The translations under genes and the position numbers were made by a program. Positions 21,046 to 31,539 of a DNA stretch of 64,000 nt are shown here, in pieces. Below the pieces are notes generated by a model that was given only the letters and a program-made list of their open reading frames with translations, was not told where the DNA came from and made no database searches. Source of the DNA: Dendrolimus kikuchii (lineage: Eukaryota; Arthropoda; Insecta; Lepidoptera; Lasiocampidae); NCBI GenBank assembly GCA_019925095.2, contig CM034412.1, forward strand, positions 15,724,001 through 15,788,000, written 5' to 3'. The number at the start of each line of letters is the position of its first letter. Position 1 is the first letter of the stretch.

Positions 21046-21122
21046 TTTATTATATTAATATAAAAGATAAAAATATTTTTAGAACAAATGAGTAAAAAAT
21101 ACTAATAAATTTCTAAATGCTT

Positions 21123-21215
21123 TCTTTATTGCTGGAGTACAGCAAACAGGGTGGGCTGATGGAAGTGGTTATCATCTCTTTGAATATTTGTAACACCATA
21201 TGCTGCCAGCGTCGA
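21123..21215 (-). repeat. Diverged family S copy in the KL2 3' UTR
   Basis: TTTATTGCTGGAGTACAGCAAACAGG...GATGGAAGTGGTTATCATC is a worn version of the 3' end of family S. On the minus strand it ends CCAGCAATAAAG. Confidence 0.6.
21125..21130 (-). terminator. Candidate KL2 polyadenylation signal AATAAA
   Basis: The hexamer lies on the minus strand 109 bp past the KL2 stop codon. It is the AATAAA of the diverged family S copy, so the repeat may supply the gene's 3' end signal (inference). Confidence 0.45.
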
Positions 21216-21238
21216 AATGGAGAAGTCTCAGAATTACA

Positions 21239-21297
21239 TTATTGAAAGACTGGTGCGTAATAGTTATCCATGAAGTAATCTTCCGTATAGTCGTAAG
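21239..21297 (-). CDS. KL2 exon 6 (terminal)
   Basis: The acceptor is TACTTTTCAG| and the exon enters in phase 1. It encodes (P)YDYTEDYFMDNYYAPVFQ and TAA, aligning with the KL1 terminal exon (YEYLDDFFLDNYY). Confidence 0.8.
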
Positions 21298-24200
21298 CTG
21301 AAAAGTATTAAGTATTTTATATTAATAAACTGTGGCAGCGACGCAGCGAGAGGTAGAGGTTAAATGATACTTCAGATGACAGAGAAAGTAGTATTCACAG
21401 TCGAGTGCTGATGTGAACTGAAGGGAAGTAAGTGAAGTAACTTATTTTGGAAACGGTAACCTTAAGTACAAATATCAACAAGTCCTACAGCTAGTACAAT
21501 ATACAGCACAACATGTGAACTGGACGGATGATGTGCGAACGAGATAGAGCAACTATTATTATGTGCGCTCCAGCATTGCGCTAGCCAGTAGTTCGTTGTC
21601 CACTGCGATGATTACACGTATGCAGCTCTCATAAAACCCAAAAAAAATAATATCCGACACATATTCAAGCGAGTGCTGAGCACGGTCCCTTTACTATTTC
21701 AACGGAAGAAGTCTTCTCAACGCGCTTCTTTAAGATTGATTGAAGGATTTTACACACCAGTAATCTTAAATAACAGACTTCCACACCATACTTTCCTTTG
21801 CTGTAAACGCGCGGTATTTGTATAAATGTACGTGGTAAAGCTTCTCTGGACTCAATATTTGTATTATTACTCTGTGGGCAGATTCGACCCGTGTGATCTA
21901 CTCTTGCTTACGTACCACCACCATATCATCATGCATACCAAAACATGTAGAAACTGAATCATAATAATAATATTATATCGCTCATAATAATCTAAAATAA
22001 ATCGTTCACAAATGATACATATCCCTTTTTAGTGCTGTAGTGTAAAATTTCTTCGAATGCACTTACTAGGTTTTAAAATTGCATAGCTAAGATACTTACG
22101 TACGTAAGCTTCGATCTTAGGAATGTCAAAGCACTTGGACATATGTGCTATTTGCCAAACTGAAACAGAAAAAATATCTCTATTACTCTCTTATATAGAT
22201 ACGTGATAGACCACCACAAAAGACCACTGTATGATCCTAATATCGGTTGGCTACCAGTTACCAGTGTGGGTAAAGAACTACTACGATGCTCAGGGTATAG
22301 CAGTAATTATACAGAATGCAGCCAGGACCTTGATGGCCTACCTAATTGAGAGACATTAGCAACAGCAATGGTGCTGCCCTAACGGGACTGGAACCTGGAC
22401 ACTAATCCCAGAACACATCTCAAGACTGCTATGATGACATACTCGAGACTAAGGGTGATGTCTATCCAGACGGGCAAATGCCTTCCTACCTGGCTGTGGG
22501 TTATTTTGCTCTTACGTAGCCCGCCCGAATATTCTTATTCTTCGGTAATCTTTCTTCGTTCCTGCACCTTTCTCTGGATCAGTATATTTTGACGGGATAT
22601 CTATAGTTGCGAGCGCATTGAGTTTGAGATCTCCTAAAGCACTCTTACCTTTGAACAGTACGTTAGTGTTTGACAGTCAAAAGTGTTCTTAATATCTCCA
22701 TTGAACCACGACAAAAGATAGTTCACTTCGGGCAGTCGTGTAGGGGGTAAGAGAATAAATACTTTAGGATCCTGTGTGAAATCTTTTAACTCTAAGATAA
22801 TAATGATGTATTGGTTACCTTCATATCTCTCCATGCAGTTGACATAGTCCAATTCACACTGGTTTTCGAAACTTCTATAAATATAGTACAGCGTAGAAGC
22901 ACATAACCAACCAGTTCTGTAAGCGATGTATTTGTATTTATAAATTTCCAAAAGATGATGGAAGGAGGATCTAGTAAAAAACGTGCAAGGTATTCAGGCA
23001 CTTCGAAACAAAAACGCACTAAAACGCTTGTTGCAATAGCCTCATTTATTTATTTGTAATAACCTTTAGTTGTTTAGCTAGTAGCAGTTTAGCTAACCAG
23101 TAACTTGGTTAGCTACCATAGCTACAGTAAAGAAAAATTCTTGCTACTACCTCCAAATGCCAGTAATTAATAGTTTGCATGTTTTCGACATTTTTGATAT
23201 TAATCATTTTAATAATGAACACGAAGAGAAATAACGCCCAAAGAAATAGGTTTTTGCATTATTGAAATTTAAAATTTCCATTACCGATGGTAGGAAAGAG
23301 AGAGGAATAAAGAGACGAAGTATAAAGTCGGAAAGGAGAATAATTTGATTCACATCGCTTTTACAAAAGAAAAAATTTGAACGGACGAACAGACAAGACA
23401 ATATTTGTGGGAATAATGTTTTAAAGTAAGAAAAAATAACGAATTTGGAGTACTTGTAAGCCCTCATGCAGTAGTACCGCAACGTGTCACACTGCTCCTC
23501 GAATTGCTTCCTAGTGGTGGTAATACGACGCTTCTTCGTCTTTATGTTGTAATGGGTCACAGTTCTATGTCGCCTAAAAATATTGGCAACTGTCATCTTC
23601 AGTTGGCCACTGGTGTGTCGTAAAAGGCACACCTTCCATGATCAAATTGATCGTGTACTAGCAGAAGGTGATGTCAGGAGCCTTAAGAACAGACGAGCGT
23701 GCATGACAAGAGCTATGAATGTCAAAGAAGCAAGTGGGGTGTGTATGAATAAGCCTGAATGACGCTCTGTTGTTCGTGCCTACCCCGCAAGAGGACTGGC
23801 GTGAAGTTATGTATGTATGTCATCTTCATTTCAAATTGGAAACTTAGGAAGAAACCGGTATTTAATGCTGACATTAGTGATAAGATGCCTACTATGTACC
23901 GGCCCTCTGATCAGCTAAAGACCATTGCTTTTGGGAACTTTTTCAAAATCAAATTCAAAAGTTTTTATTCCAACTAAGTTTCGCTGGAGAATATTTTTTG
24001 AAGGTCACAGATGGTCTACTTCCTATTCTACGTACATCGCTTCGCAACGTGTTATCCCTGTTTAAATAAAAGAGGCAAGCAACTCCCCAGCAACAAATTT
24101 AATTAAAAATTATTTTACTTCATATTTATCTATGTCAGGCTCTTTTTGCTGTAGAAGCTCATGGCGTCTGGAACCCGACTCTCTAAACATTTTATCAGCG

Positions 24201-26792
24201 AACGACAAGAACAAGTAACTCGCCCCGAGGATATTTGCCTCGATTAAGAGATTTAGCTTTTTCCTCTACAAATCCTGCTGATCTAGCCGTATGTAGTAAA
24301 TAAGATAAGACCAACATGTCTACATAATTTGATCAAGATGTCTTATATCGCCTTCTGCAATATAGTTCGGCTCTTGTAGAATCGACGCATTAGCAACAGG
24401 GAGCGCAAGACATCAAAGCGGAATGGCGTGGACTTCAGTCTGCACTACGGCGGCAAGAAAGACCGTGGTATCCTAGATTGGCTACTTCTGTCCTATATAT
24501 ACATTTATGTGGTGCACATGCATGAAATCCTAGTTTAGATGCAGATTTTAACTAAATATGATTAAAGAAAATCAAATAAAAGAACCAAGGAATAGCCATT
24601 TTAAGAACGGGTTTTGCAATTGTAGGATAGCTACTGTTATTTTTTTTATTGCAGTAGAGTTTAGCAGACTGGCAAAAGACCCACTTGATGGAAAGCGGTT
24701 ACCATCGCCTATGGACATTTGCAACACCAAAGGTACTACAAATGCGTTGCTGTTCTCTTAAGGGAGACTGGAACCTGGTCACTAATGCCGAAACACAACT
24801 GAAGGTTGTTATGGCAGCATACTCTACACCAGAGGTGGCCATTCATTCAAGTAAATACCCTGCCACCTGGCTGCGGGTTGTTTTCTTGCCTCTTACGATA
24901 GGCCACCCGGCCGCAGGAAATTGTATTCTTTCTGTTCCTGCACGAATAAAATAATAATCTTTTGTGTCTGTTATTATGCTATTGTAACAGATGCTCTCGT
25001 AGCGTTATCCCTCAGATATAAAAGAGAGCGGACGTAGCGACGAATGATCATTCTAACGTTGACTTTGATCAGCCGCACTTGTCATAGTAACGCTTTTCCT
25101 CCTTTTGCGAGTCAGTAATGACTCGAAAGGAGGCCGCCGAGAAAGAGGGAGAGAGCGATGCAAGCGGCCTTCGTCCGCCGTCGACGGACGGGGACTCGGA
25201 GACGCCGAAATGCACTGAACCAACTCTCATATTTCCGTTGCAGAGAGGGTATCAGTGGACCTTCACCTCTGCTTTACATAGTGGTACAGCCCTGCTTCCC
25301 TGGATTTGTATCAATCTGACACGCTAGAACGACAGTGCAGTGACTCTGTCGTAGAACCTGTGTCGTTCTGACTGTTTTCTCTCTTCGGGACGCACGTAGG
25401 TTTAGTGGATAGTTCGTCTGTTCTCTTCTTTCATTAGAAGAGAAACCGAGGCCATCAGGTACAAGAGTCCCTGTAACACGCACTCGTTGCGGTCAAAAAA
25501 GAAGTAAAGCTAATTATTGTGTGATATAATTCTTTATCCGGCTTTCTGTCATTCTAATAAACTCGGAACACTTAACCCGACATGTTCATTAGTATAAGTT
25601 TAGTATTAAAATTAGAATAACTTAATATAATAAGTTATTCTTAAGGTACACCACATCACAAACATGCATTCATTAAATGTCACACACAATAACAAAGTAA
25701 CTAATAAGCGTGTACAACTTCCTAACTTCTTACATATACTTGTAAAAAAGGGTACGACACTAGAGTCCGTAGTTGTTAATAAAAATAAAATAAAAAAAAT
25801 CCCGATATGTTCCCTAAAATACAGAGTCCTGTGCCCAACAGTGGGATATTGAATATAAATGTATTACATACCTACCAGTGATCGGTATTTAGTCGCTCGT
25901 CTTTATAGGCTTCTGTAGTTGCTAATGTTGTTTCTGGATCGGCAAAAGATTTTTGACAAACTTGCAACACTGAAACAATTTTATTCCATAAATGAATAAT
26001 AATACATAAACGATAAAATATTCATATTATTGTATAAATAATATAAGAGAAATTGACCGACTTGGAGCAGTGTTAAACATTAAAAACTTTTATGCGATTT
26101 TCTCCAAGTTATAAACATTTGATACTAGCTGACCCGTCAAATTTCGTACCGCCTCAGAATCAATAAATAAAAAAGCTGAATGATAATTGCAGAATGTTTC
26201 AACTTTAGTAAAAAATGTGGTCAAAACTTAACCGGAACGAACATCAAACATTTGACATTCAAAACCAAAAAGAAATAAAAAAAAAACTTCACTTTTAAAT
26301 TTAATTTGATTTCTGAACGACTTTTAAATCTAATTGATTACTAAACGACGGGACGGACATCAAATGTTTGACAGGTAGGAACAGTTTGTAAGGGAAAGCG
26401 AAATTGTTGTTCTTACTATATTACAAGCAATATTTCATATTTACTCACCTTTTAAACCTTCCCTGGACTTCCACAAATAATTCGAAACCAAAATTAGCCA
26501 AATCAGTCCAGCAGTTCTCGAGTTTTAGCGAGACTAACGAACAGCATCTTTTATATATATAGAAGATATCATTGTTTTTCGTCCAAGTACGTAACAAGAG
26601 TGTATAATTTTTAGACATGTTCTATATTGGCAGGGTAGATGAAAACACTAGCAACGTTAAATGCTGGTTGTATTTTATTTTGATAATATAATGCTTGAAG
26701 TACTTACAAAAAAATATCAACATAGCCAAAGGCCAAAAATTGCACTTTTCATCTCGTCCCAAGCATTTATCTAATTTTACCATACAGCACAT
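21239..26792 (-). CDS. KL2: complete Kazal-like six-cysteine secreted protein gene, six exons
   Basis: Exons on the minus strand are 26708-26792, 25876-25969, 23454-23573, 22819-22916, 22100-22159 and 21239-21297, in total 516 nt = 171 codons and TAA. All introns are GT-AG, with phases 1, 2, 2, 1, 1. An in-frame TAA (26796-26798) stands just before the first ATG. Residues 1-38 look like a signal peptide (hydrophobic WPLAMLIFFLLQVC, possible cut SFA|D). Residues 39-83 form an acidic then basic linker (KTKKRR). The six mature cysteines are C88, C95, C105, C120, C127 and C142, with Y..F.N.CELDY.NC, which fits a Kazal fold with a long C3-C4 loop. The tail is acidic and Tyr-rich. By family rule P1 would be Arg97 (inference; trypsin-like target). 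Introns carry Helitron, LINE and SINE-like insertions. A coding function is likely, the inhibitor role unproven. Confidence 0.8.
22100..22159 (-). CDS. KL2 exon 5 (sixth cysteine)
   Basis: The acceptor is TTTTTCTGTTTCAG| and the donor is CTTACGTAC|GTAAGT, both near consensus. Phase 1 to 1, 60 nt. Encodes (V)WQIAHMSKC...KIEAYV. The two other frames hit stops. Confidence 0.85.
22345..22575 (-). repeat. Diverged family S copy in KL2 intron 4
   Basis: GACTGGAACCTGGACACTAATCCC...GGGCAAATGCCTTCCTACCTGGCTGTGGGTT...TTCCTGCAC matches the long form with many changes, so it is older than the others. Confidence 0.65.
22819..22916 (-). CDS. KL2 exon 4 (cysteines 3-5)
   Basis: The acceptor is CATCGCTTACAG| and the donor is TATGAAG|GTAACC. 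Phase 2 to 1, 98 nt. Encodes (K)TGWLCAS...FENQCELDYVNC. Read-through to a second good donor (CAAAG|GTAAGA at 22649) is open and could give an alternative isoform, but it would end phase 0 and then meet a stop in exon 5. Confidence 0.85.
23454..23573 (-). CDS. KL2 exon 3 (cysteines 1-2)
   Basis: The acceptor is CCAATATTTTTAG| and the donor is TACAA|GTACTC. Phase 2 to 2, 120 nt. Encodes the basic stretch KTKKRR and FEEQCDTLRYYC. A family R insertion starts 28 bp upstream of the acceptor. Confidence 0.8.
23602..23817 (+). mobile_element. Family R copy 9, beside the KL2 exon 3 acceptor
   Basis: Flanked by TGTCATCTTCA at 23591-23601 and 23818-23828 (11 bp, perfect). About 25 bp of filler (GTTGGCCACTGGTG...) precede recognisable LINE sequence (CACACCTTCCATG). 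Antisense to KL2, in intron 2. Confidence 0.9.
24165..24445 (-). pseudogene. RLE-domain LINE remnant
   Basis: A minus-strand frame reads VDMLVLSYLLHTARSAGFVE and KAKSLNRGKYP, parallel to VDTLAASHLSST...ALKRRKYA of the element at 44735-46990. Heavily decayed. Lies in KL2 intron 2. Confidence 0.55.
24641..24948 (-). repeat. Family S retroposon, long form
   Basis: Minus-strand copy from TTCGTGCAGGAACAG to CTGCAATAAAAAAAATAA, with several small deletions. In KL2 intron 2. Confidence 0.8.
24980..25590 (+). mobile_element. Possible LTR or 5' region of a retroelement
   Basis: TGTAACAGATGCTCTCG, a TATA box (AGATATAAAAGAGAGC, ~25018), a short open frame starting MTRKEAAEKEGESDASG at 25118, and an AATAAA at ~25557 before CTTAACCCGACA. 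The layout resembles an LTR but no matching second end or target duplication was found. Confidence 0.35.
25876..25969 (-). CDS. KL2 exon 2 (signal end and linker)
   Basis: The acceptor is AAATTGTTTCAG| and the donor is ATCACTG|GTAGGT. Phase 1 to 2, 94 nt. Open only in the frame LQVCQKSFADPETTLATTEA..., which completes the signal peptide and starts the linker. KL1's counterpart lies outside the window. Confidence 0.75.
26125..26566 (-). mobile_element. Helitron-like element, family HB, in KL2 intron 1
   Basis: The plus strand begins A|CTAGCTGACCCGTCAAATTTCG and ends TTTTATATATATAGAAGA|T, so the element runs on the minus strand. Confidence 0.75.
26708..26792 (-). CDS. KL2 exon 1 (start and signal peptide)
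   Basis: First ATG after an in-frame TAA, with A at -3. The ATG three codons downstream has T at -3, so the upstream one was chosen. The donor is ATTTTTTT|GTAAGT, phase 1. Encodes a 28-residue start ending PLAMLIFF. The least certain exon, because it has no paralogue in view. Confidence 0.55.
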
Positions 26793-26834
26793 TTTTTAAT
26801 CAAAACTTTTGTTCCGTTTTCTCTTGAATTTCGT

Positions 26835-27227
26835 CGCCGGTATCTATGAGAATCGGCCAACATCTTTTTTTCATCCCCCTAAATTTTTTATTTTTATTTT
26901 TTAGACAAAATTTTTAATTTCTATTTTTTTATGATACAACATACAAAAATACATACAATCCTCAATTTTCACCCTTCTACGATCAACCCCTACTTTTTAT
27001 TTGTTAATTATAAATTTTACATTCACAATTAGAACCGGTAGGTGGCGCTGAGATCGGGTACTGGAATCCTCCTAATCACCTGGAGCGATTTTGGTGATTT
27101 TGTTTTTGTGTGTTTGAGTGAGTACCCGGATGGTTTAGATTCGCAATTAGAACCGGTAGGTGGTTCTGGGATCGGGTTCTAGAATTTTATTTTTTTAAGG
27201 CAGGACAACGTCTGCCGGGGCCGCTAG
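26835..27227 (+). mobile_element. Helitron-like composite (HE body, HC right end)
   Basis: GGTATCTATGAGAATCGGCC (HE) leads into AGAACCGGTAGGTGGCGCTG and the HC end TCTGCCGGGGCCGCTAG|T. It starts about 40 bp upstream of the KL2 start codon on the opposite strand. Confidence 0.55.
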
Positions 27228-27525
27228 TAGTTATATATAAGTATTCGTTTTATTAGGTTCAGTACTATAATCATTAAATTATTTCATAAATATCTATGAG
27301 TACTAGAATATTTGGGTCACTTATAATTTGATGGAGGCTGGTATTGAAAATCAGCGCTATGTCAGTTTTTGACACAGCATAATGCTGAGTTGCCAACTTC
27401 GTTGTCGTGAATGTTGTGTACGTTTTTTTTTTTAATTTTATTGTAATTTCAATACTTAACCTAAAATTTGTGATCACGTGCCGTGAGCCCTATAAATACG
27501 GCCGCACTGTCGATACTCGGTCAGT

Positions 27526-28530
27526 TTCAGCAATAATCTCATCCCCCCTGAGCAGTTTGGCTTTAGAGCTAGACACTCTTGCCCACAACAAGTGCTCCGC
27601 ATCACGGAGCACGTCCTCTCCAATTTCCAACGCGGCGGACGAAAATTCTGGCCGACAGGCGCAGTATTCTTCGACGTCGCCAAAGCCTTCGCGACATGCC
27701 ACGGCACCCCCATACCCAACTAGCCCTATATGCGGATGACACCGCCATATTCAGTAGCGACCCCAGTAGATACAGAATCTGCAGTCACCTCAACGCTGCC
27801 ATCAAGGAACTAGGCGACTAGTTCCGTAGATGGAGGATTGAAGTGAATCCCGAGAAGAGTGCCGCCATCATGTTCACTCTTGGCACTCTCTCACCCAATA
27901 CTCGCCCCACCAACCAACTTATGCCCATCAAGCTATTCGACCGAGTTATCCCATGGGTTAACGAAGTCAAATATCTTGGTGTAACCTTACGGGAACAGAG
28001 CATACTGGATCCTAGGCCGACTCTATCCGTTGATATGCAAGAAGAGTAAGATGAGCCTTAGAAATAAGGTGACTCTATACAAAACTTGCATCCGCCCCAT
28101 CATGACCTATGCGAGTGTGGTCTTCGGCCACGCCAGCGATGCAAGCATCTGGAGACTGCAAAGAATCCAGAACCACTTTATGCGTGCTGCAGTCGACGCC
28201 CCGCGCTATATGCGGCTCGCCGACCTGCATCGCGATCTGGAGCTTCCCTCCATCAAAGACTATATAACCACCCTATCGCGCAGATTCTTTGACCGTGCCC
28301 CCCATCACCCGAACCCTCTGGTGACGGAAACGGTCAACTACAAACCCACACCGAACGCTCCCACGAGAAATCGTCGACCTCGCAATGTACTCATTGACGA
28401 GCCCGATGAAATCACCCGTCTCCTCGCGATCATGAACCCCCCGAGGCTCAGAACATCAGCCTGGCATAACAGACGCAGACAAAACAGACGCCGGAGAGCC
28501 CCCGGCTCGGATCCTCTTACACAAAGGTAA
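27526..28530 (+). pseudogene. Jockey-clade LINE reverse transcriptase, broken
   Basis: Shifted frames read EQFGFRARHSCPQQVLR, VFFDVAKAF, then after an internal deletion LYADDTAIFSSDPSR, VNEVKYLGVTL, and an open 3' part (LYKTCIRPIMTYASVVFGHA to RRPRNVLIDEPDEITR and a stop at 28530). This is the order finger, palm, YADD, thumb of Jockey-type ORF2. A palm segment before YADD is missing and there are several frameshifts. The sequence to ~28700 (TTGCTGGAGAGTTTCTTCCG...) is its 3' UTR. Confidence 0.75.
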
Positions 28531-28752
28531 GACCCACCAATCACACTCACTCACTACAGACACAAGTAGCCATACAAGATTAGCTTAGGCGTGTTGCTGG
28601 AGAGTTTCTTCCGCCGCTTCTTCTCCTCCAGCTATAACACGTTGCGAAGCGGTAGTAATGATAGACTAGGATCGGCTCCGCCGGCGGAGTCGATAATTGG
28701 TCCCCAAATAATCACTTCAGCCTGTTGGCTTAGCTCATTCAGCCTTTTACGG

Positions 28753-29250
28753 CTAACCGAATGTTGGAAGTTAATACGTATGGCGGAAGTTGGTTTTTAT
28801 AAAGGAAGTGTTACTAAAGTGGCGCCACAGCATTACCGGATGGTGTCACTGCGGCGCGCTACAAGGACCTGTTAAAACGCGATGTTCGGTCAGAGGAGGG
28901 GCAGTATTGAATGGCAGTATTGAACCAGCAGTCTTGAATCGGCAGTCTTCAACCGACAGTCTACACTCGGCAGTCTACACGGACAGTCTACAATGACAAT
29001 CTTGGACGAGGACCACATAATATATTGTGGTCGATAATTACTGCTTGATAATAGCAGTATTCTTGAAGGGCAAATTGCTGCTCGACACCTGACAAGCGTG
29101 GATGCAACTCTTGGAGTTGTCCTAATATTTCTGTGTATTATTGTGCAATATTTAATATCGTAATTGTAATAATTCTAGTGTAATAAACTTTGATTATAAT
29201 ATTTCAGATTATTATTGTGTTATTCTAGGAGCCAGTCATCCGTAATGCTC
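28753..29250 (+). mobile_element. Possible LTR with a 14-bp minisatellite
   Basis: TGTTGGAAGTTAATACG start, TTTTTATAAAGGAAG promoter-like box, about eight GGCAGTCTACACTC-like units at 28899-29000 and AATAAA at ~29182. No partner LTR or clear end, so the class is uncertain. Confidence 0.35.
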
Positions 29251-29261
29251 CTTGTTATGCT

Positions 29262-29858
29262 GAGCAAGTGAATGAGTTTGTATATCTTGGATGCGAATCA
29301 CGACGACCACTGATATACTGCACTACAGTGAATTTGAGGAATAGTGCGAATGGAGCGTTAGGTAAACTTCTAGGCGCTAAGAACCTCAGCCAGAAGGCCC
29401 AGCTCGACATACACAACGCGGTGCTGGTACTTATGCTCCCGTATGGATGCGAGAGTTGGGTATGGAAGAGAGAGCATGAAAGTAGAGTAAACGCGATCGA
29501 GATGCGAGCACTGCGCAAAATCTGCGGAGTGACGCTCGCGGACCGCGTTCGTAATACCGAAGTAAGAAAGAGAGTTGGTCTGAAAGAGAGTGTCGGGCTG
29601 AAGGTAAGGAAAGGAATGCTCCGGTGGTTCGGGCATGTGGAAAGAATGACTAAACAGATATACAATGCAAAAGTAGATGGATGCAGAAGTCGTGGAAGGC
29701 CACGGCACACCTTCCATACAGACGAGCTTGCATGACAAGAGTTATGAATGTCAAAGAGGCAAGTGAGGTGTGTAAGAATAAGCCTAAATGGCACTCTGTT
29801 GTTCGTGCCTACCCCGCAAGGGAACTGGCGTGAAGTTATGTATGTATGTATGTATGTA
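29262..29858 (+). mobile_element. Family R copy 10
   Basis: Codes EFVYLGCESRR to YNAKVDGCRSRGRPRHTF. After that ~60 bp of the element are deleted (TTCCATACAGACGAGCTTG). Ends in a (TATG)5 tail. No clear target duplication. Confidence 0.85.
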
Positions 29859-30221
29859 TGGTAACAAAATTTGCTATCACAAAATACACTCAGATTGCAA
29901 ACAAACTCGTGTCAAAGACAAAACAAAAACGCTAGATAATTGCACGACAAATATATATAATACATATACATACATAAAAATACTTTTGTGCACATAAATT
30001 TTCTGTGTGCTCACTTAGTAAATTGTGCCGATGTTTCGTCCACCACAACTTATGAGAAATGGTGCGGAAGTTGCTTGGTTGAGTTGCCGCGAATGGCGCT
30101 TATGCGTTGGCCGGAAAAAGTCAAGCGATATCGTGGGAATATAGCAGCCTGAGCCATAGAGGGCTTAGGGCTGCTAACGTGCTTTTGTATGTATTAAAAA
30201 ATAAATGGAAAAGATAAGTAT
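29859..30221. other. Unassigned spacer
   Basis: No convincing exon or repeat. 30020-30180 is less AT-rich than its surroundings but carries no ORF I can support. Confidence 0.4.
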
Positions 30222-30702
30222 TGTTGAGTCGCGAGGCTCGAATTGAAATGCCGTTAGAATTACTAATAGAGTTTATTGGAACTATACAAACACGTATAAC
30301 ACAGATACAAATATAACCGACCACAACAAGTCCAAACGTAATGCAGAAGATCGTAATTCAATAAAACGCACAAAGTCCGTCACTTATTAGATTCTCGCTT
30401 CGCTGGTGGTTCTCGCTCGACTCACTCCTCTCTCAATCGGGCCATTGCTTTATACTGCACAAATGCAATGTGTACGCCCGGTAGCGTGGACAGAATTTCC
30501 TAGAATCAGCGTGTACTTGAAATCGGTAACACCTGGCTAATGATTACAATACAACAATGGGCTGTTTGCCAATAAGTAAACAAAAGAAGACGACCATAAA
30601 AGAATTTCAATGTTATTAGTTCAAATGCAGACTGGTAACAAATGTGCTTTGTTTCAGATATCCAGGTGGATTTTGTTTTTGTCGGGACCTGAGTTGTAAT
30701 AA
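30222..30702 (-). mobile_element. Family T solo LTR
   Basis: Minus-strand LTR, plus-strand ends TGTTGAGTCGC and GAGTTGTAATA, both slightly worn. No internal region. Confidence 0.7.
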
Positions 30703-31320
30703 TATGAACAAAAATATTTTTTATCTAGAGGTGTTGCTGGGGAGTCTCTTGCCGCTTCTTCTCCTTAAGCAGCAAGAGTTAGTATTTGTCTGCCTGTCTG
30801 TCGGTCTTAAAATTACTAGCTTTTTATTAAAGTTGCTAATTTTTCAAAATGAGCGTTTTTAAGTTAATATTTTGAAAGTAATAGACTTAAATTATAGTCT
30901 AAGATCTAAGGCAACGTATCTCTTAGGGCCTATACACATTACCGCGTTGCGGCACCGTGCGGCACCGCGACGAAAAGCGTCTTACCGTCGTAGAATGAAG
31001 TGACCATTTTTATGAATTCGTGAACGTTGCTGGTCGTGTCCTTGTCAGGGATCTGTTATGACACTGTATTATATGTACAACTGCTTACCTGTGCAATTGT
31101 ACATTATATAAAATCAATTTGATTTTGTCTAATAAGGAGAGAGCATTATTAACCATCATATAGTGCAGACGTATTTTTAATTAAACTCTTACAGTAAATA
31201 AATTTGTTTTTTTTAAAAAGACCCACGGAGCACCATCCTAACAGATTGTAATAAGCGTATTGCTCTTTTATTACTAATTGTAATCTATTTCGCTGTAATT
31301 ATCATAATAATATATAATAA

Positions 31321-31530
31321 CTAGCTGCCCGGGCAGACGTTGTTCTGCCCTGAAGAAATAAAATTTAGAACCCGATTCCAGCGCCACCTACCGGGTCCAA
31401 ATTTAAGCTATCCTATCTTTCAAGTCGGATCAAACTGCACACGGTGTGCAAATTTGATTAAAATCGGTCAAGTAGTTTAGGGAGTCCATTGAGGACAAAC
31501 ATTGTGACACGAGATTTATATATATTAAGA
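31321..31530 (-). mobile_element. Helitron-like HD element inside the Harbinger-like element
   Basis: The plus strand begins A|CTAGCTGCCCGGGCAGACG and ends TTTATATATATTAAGA|T. Complete 210-bp copy. Confidence 0.8.
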
Positions 31531-31539
31531 TAATATCAG

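Noticed and set aside
21914..21957. Possible extra minus-strand exon (STCFGMHDDMVV) between KL2 exons 5 and 6
   Set aside because: Not needed for the frame, no counterpart in KL1, and exon 6 joins exon 5 directly in phase.
22649..22916. Longer version of KL2 exon 4 ending at the strong donor CAAAG|GTAAGA
   Set aside because: It would end in phase 0 and run into a stop in exon 5, whereas the 22819 donor gives phase 1 and restores the conserved VW.IA motif seen in KL1. It may still be a minor isoform.
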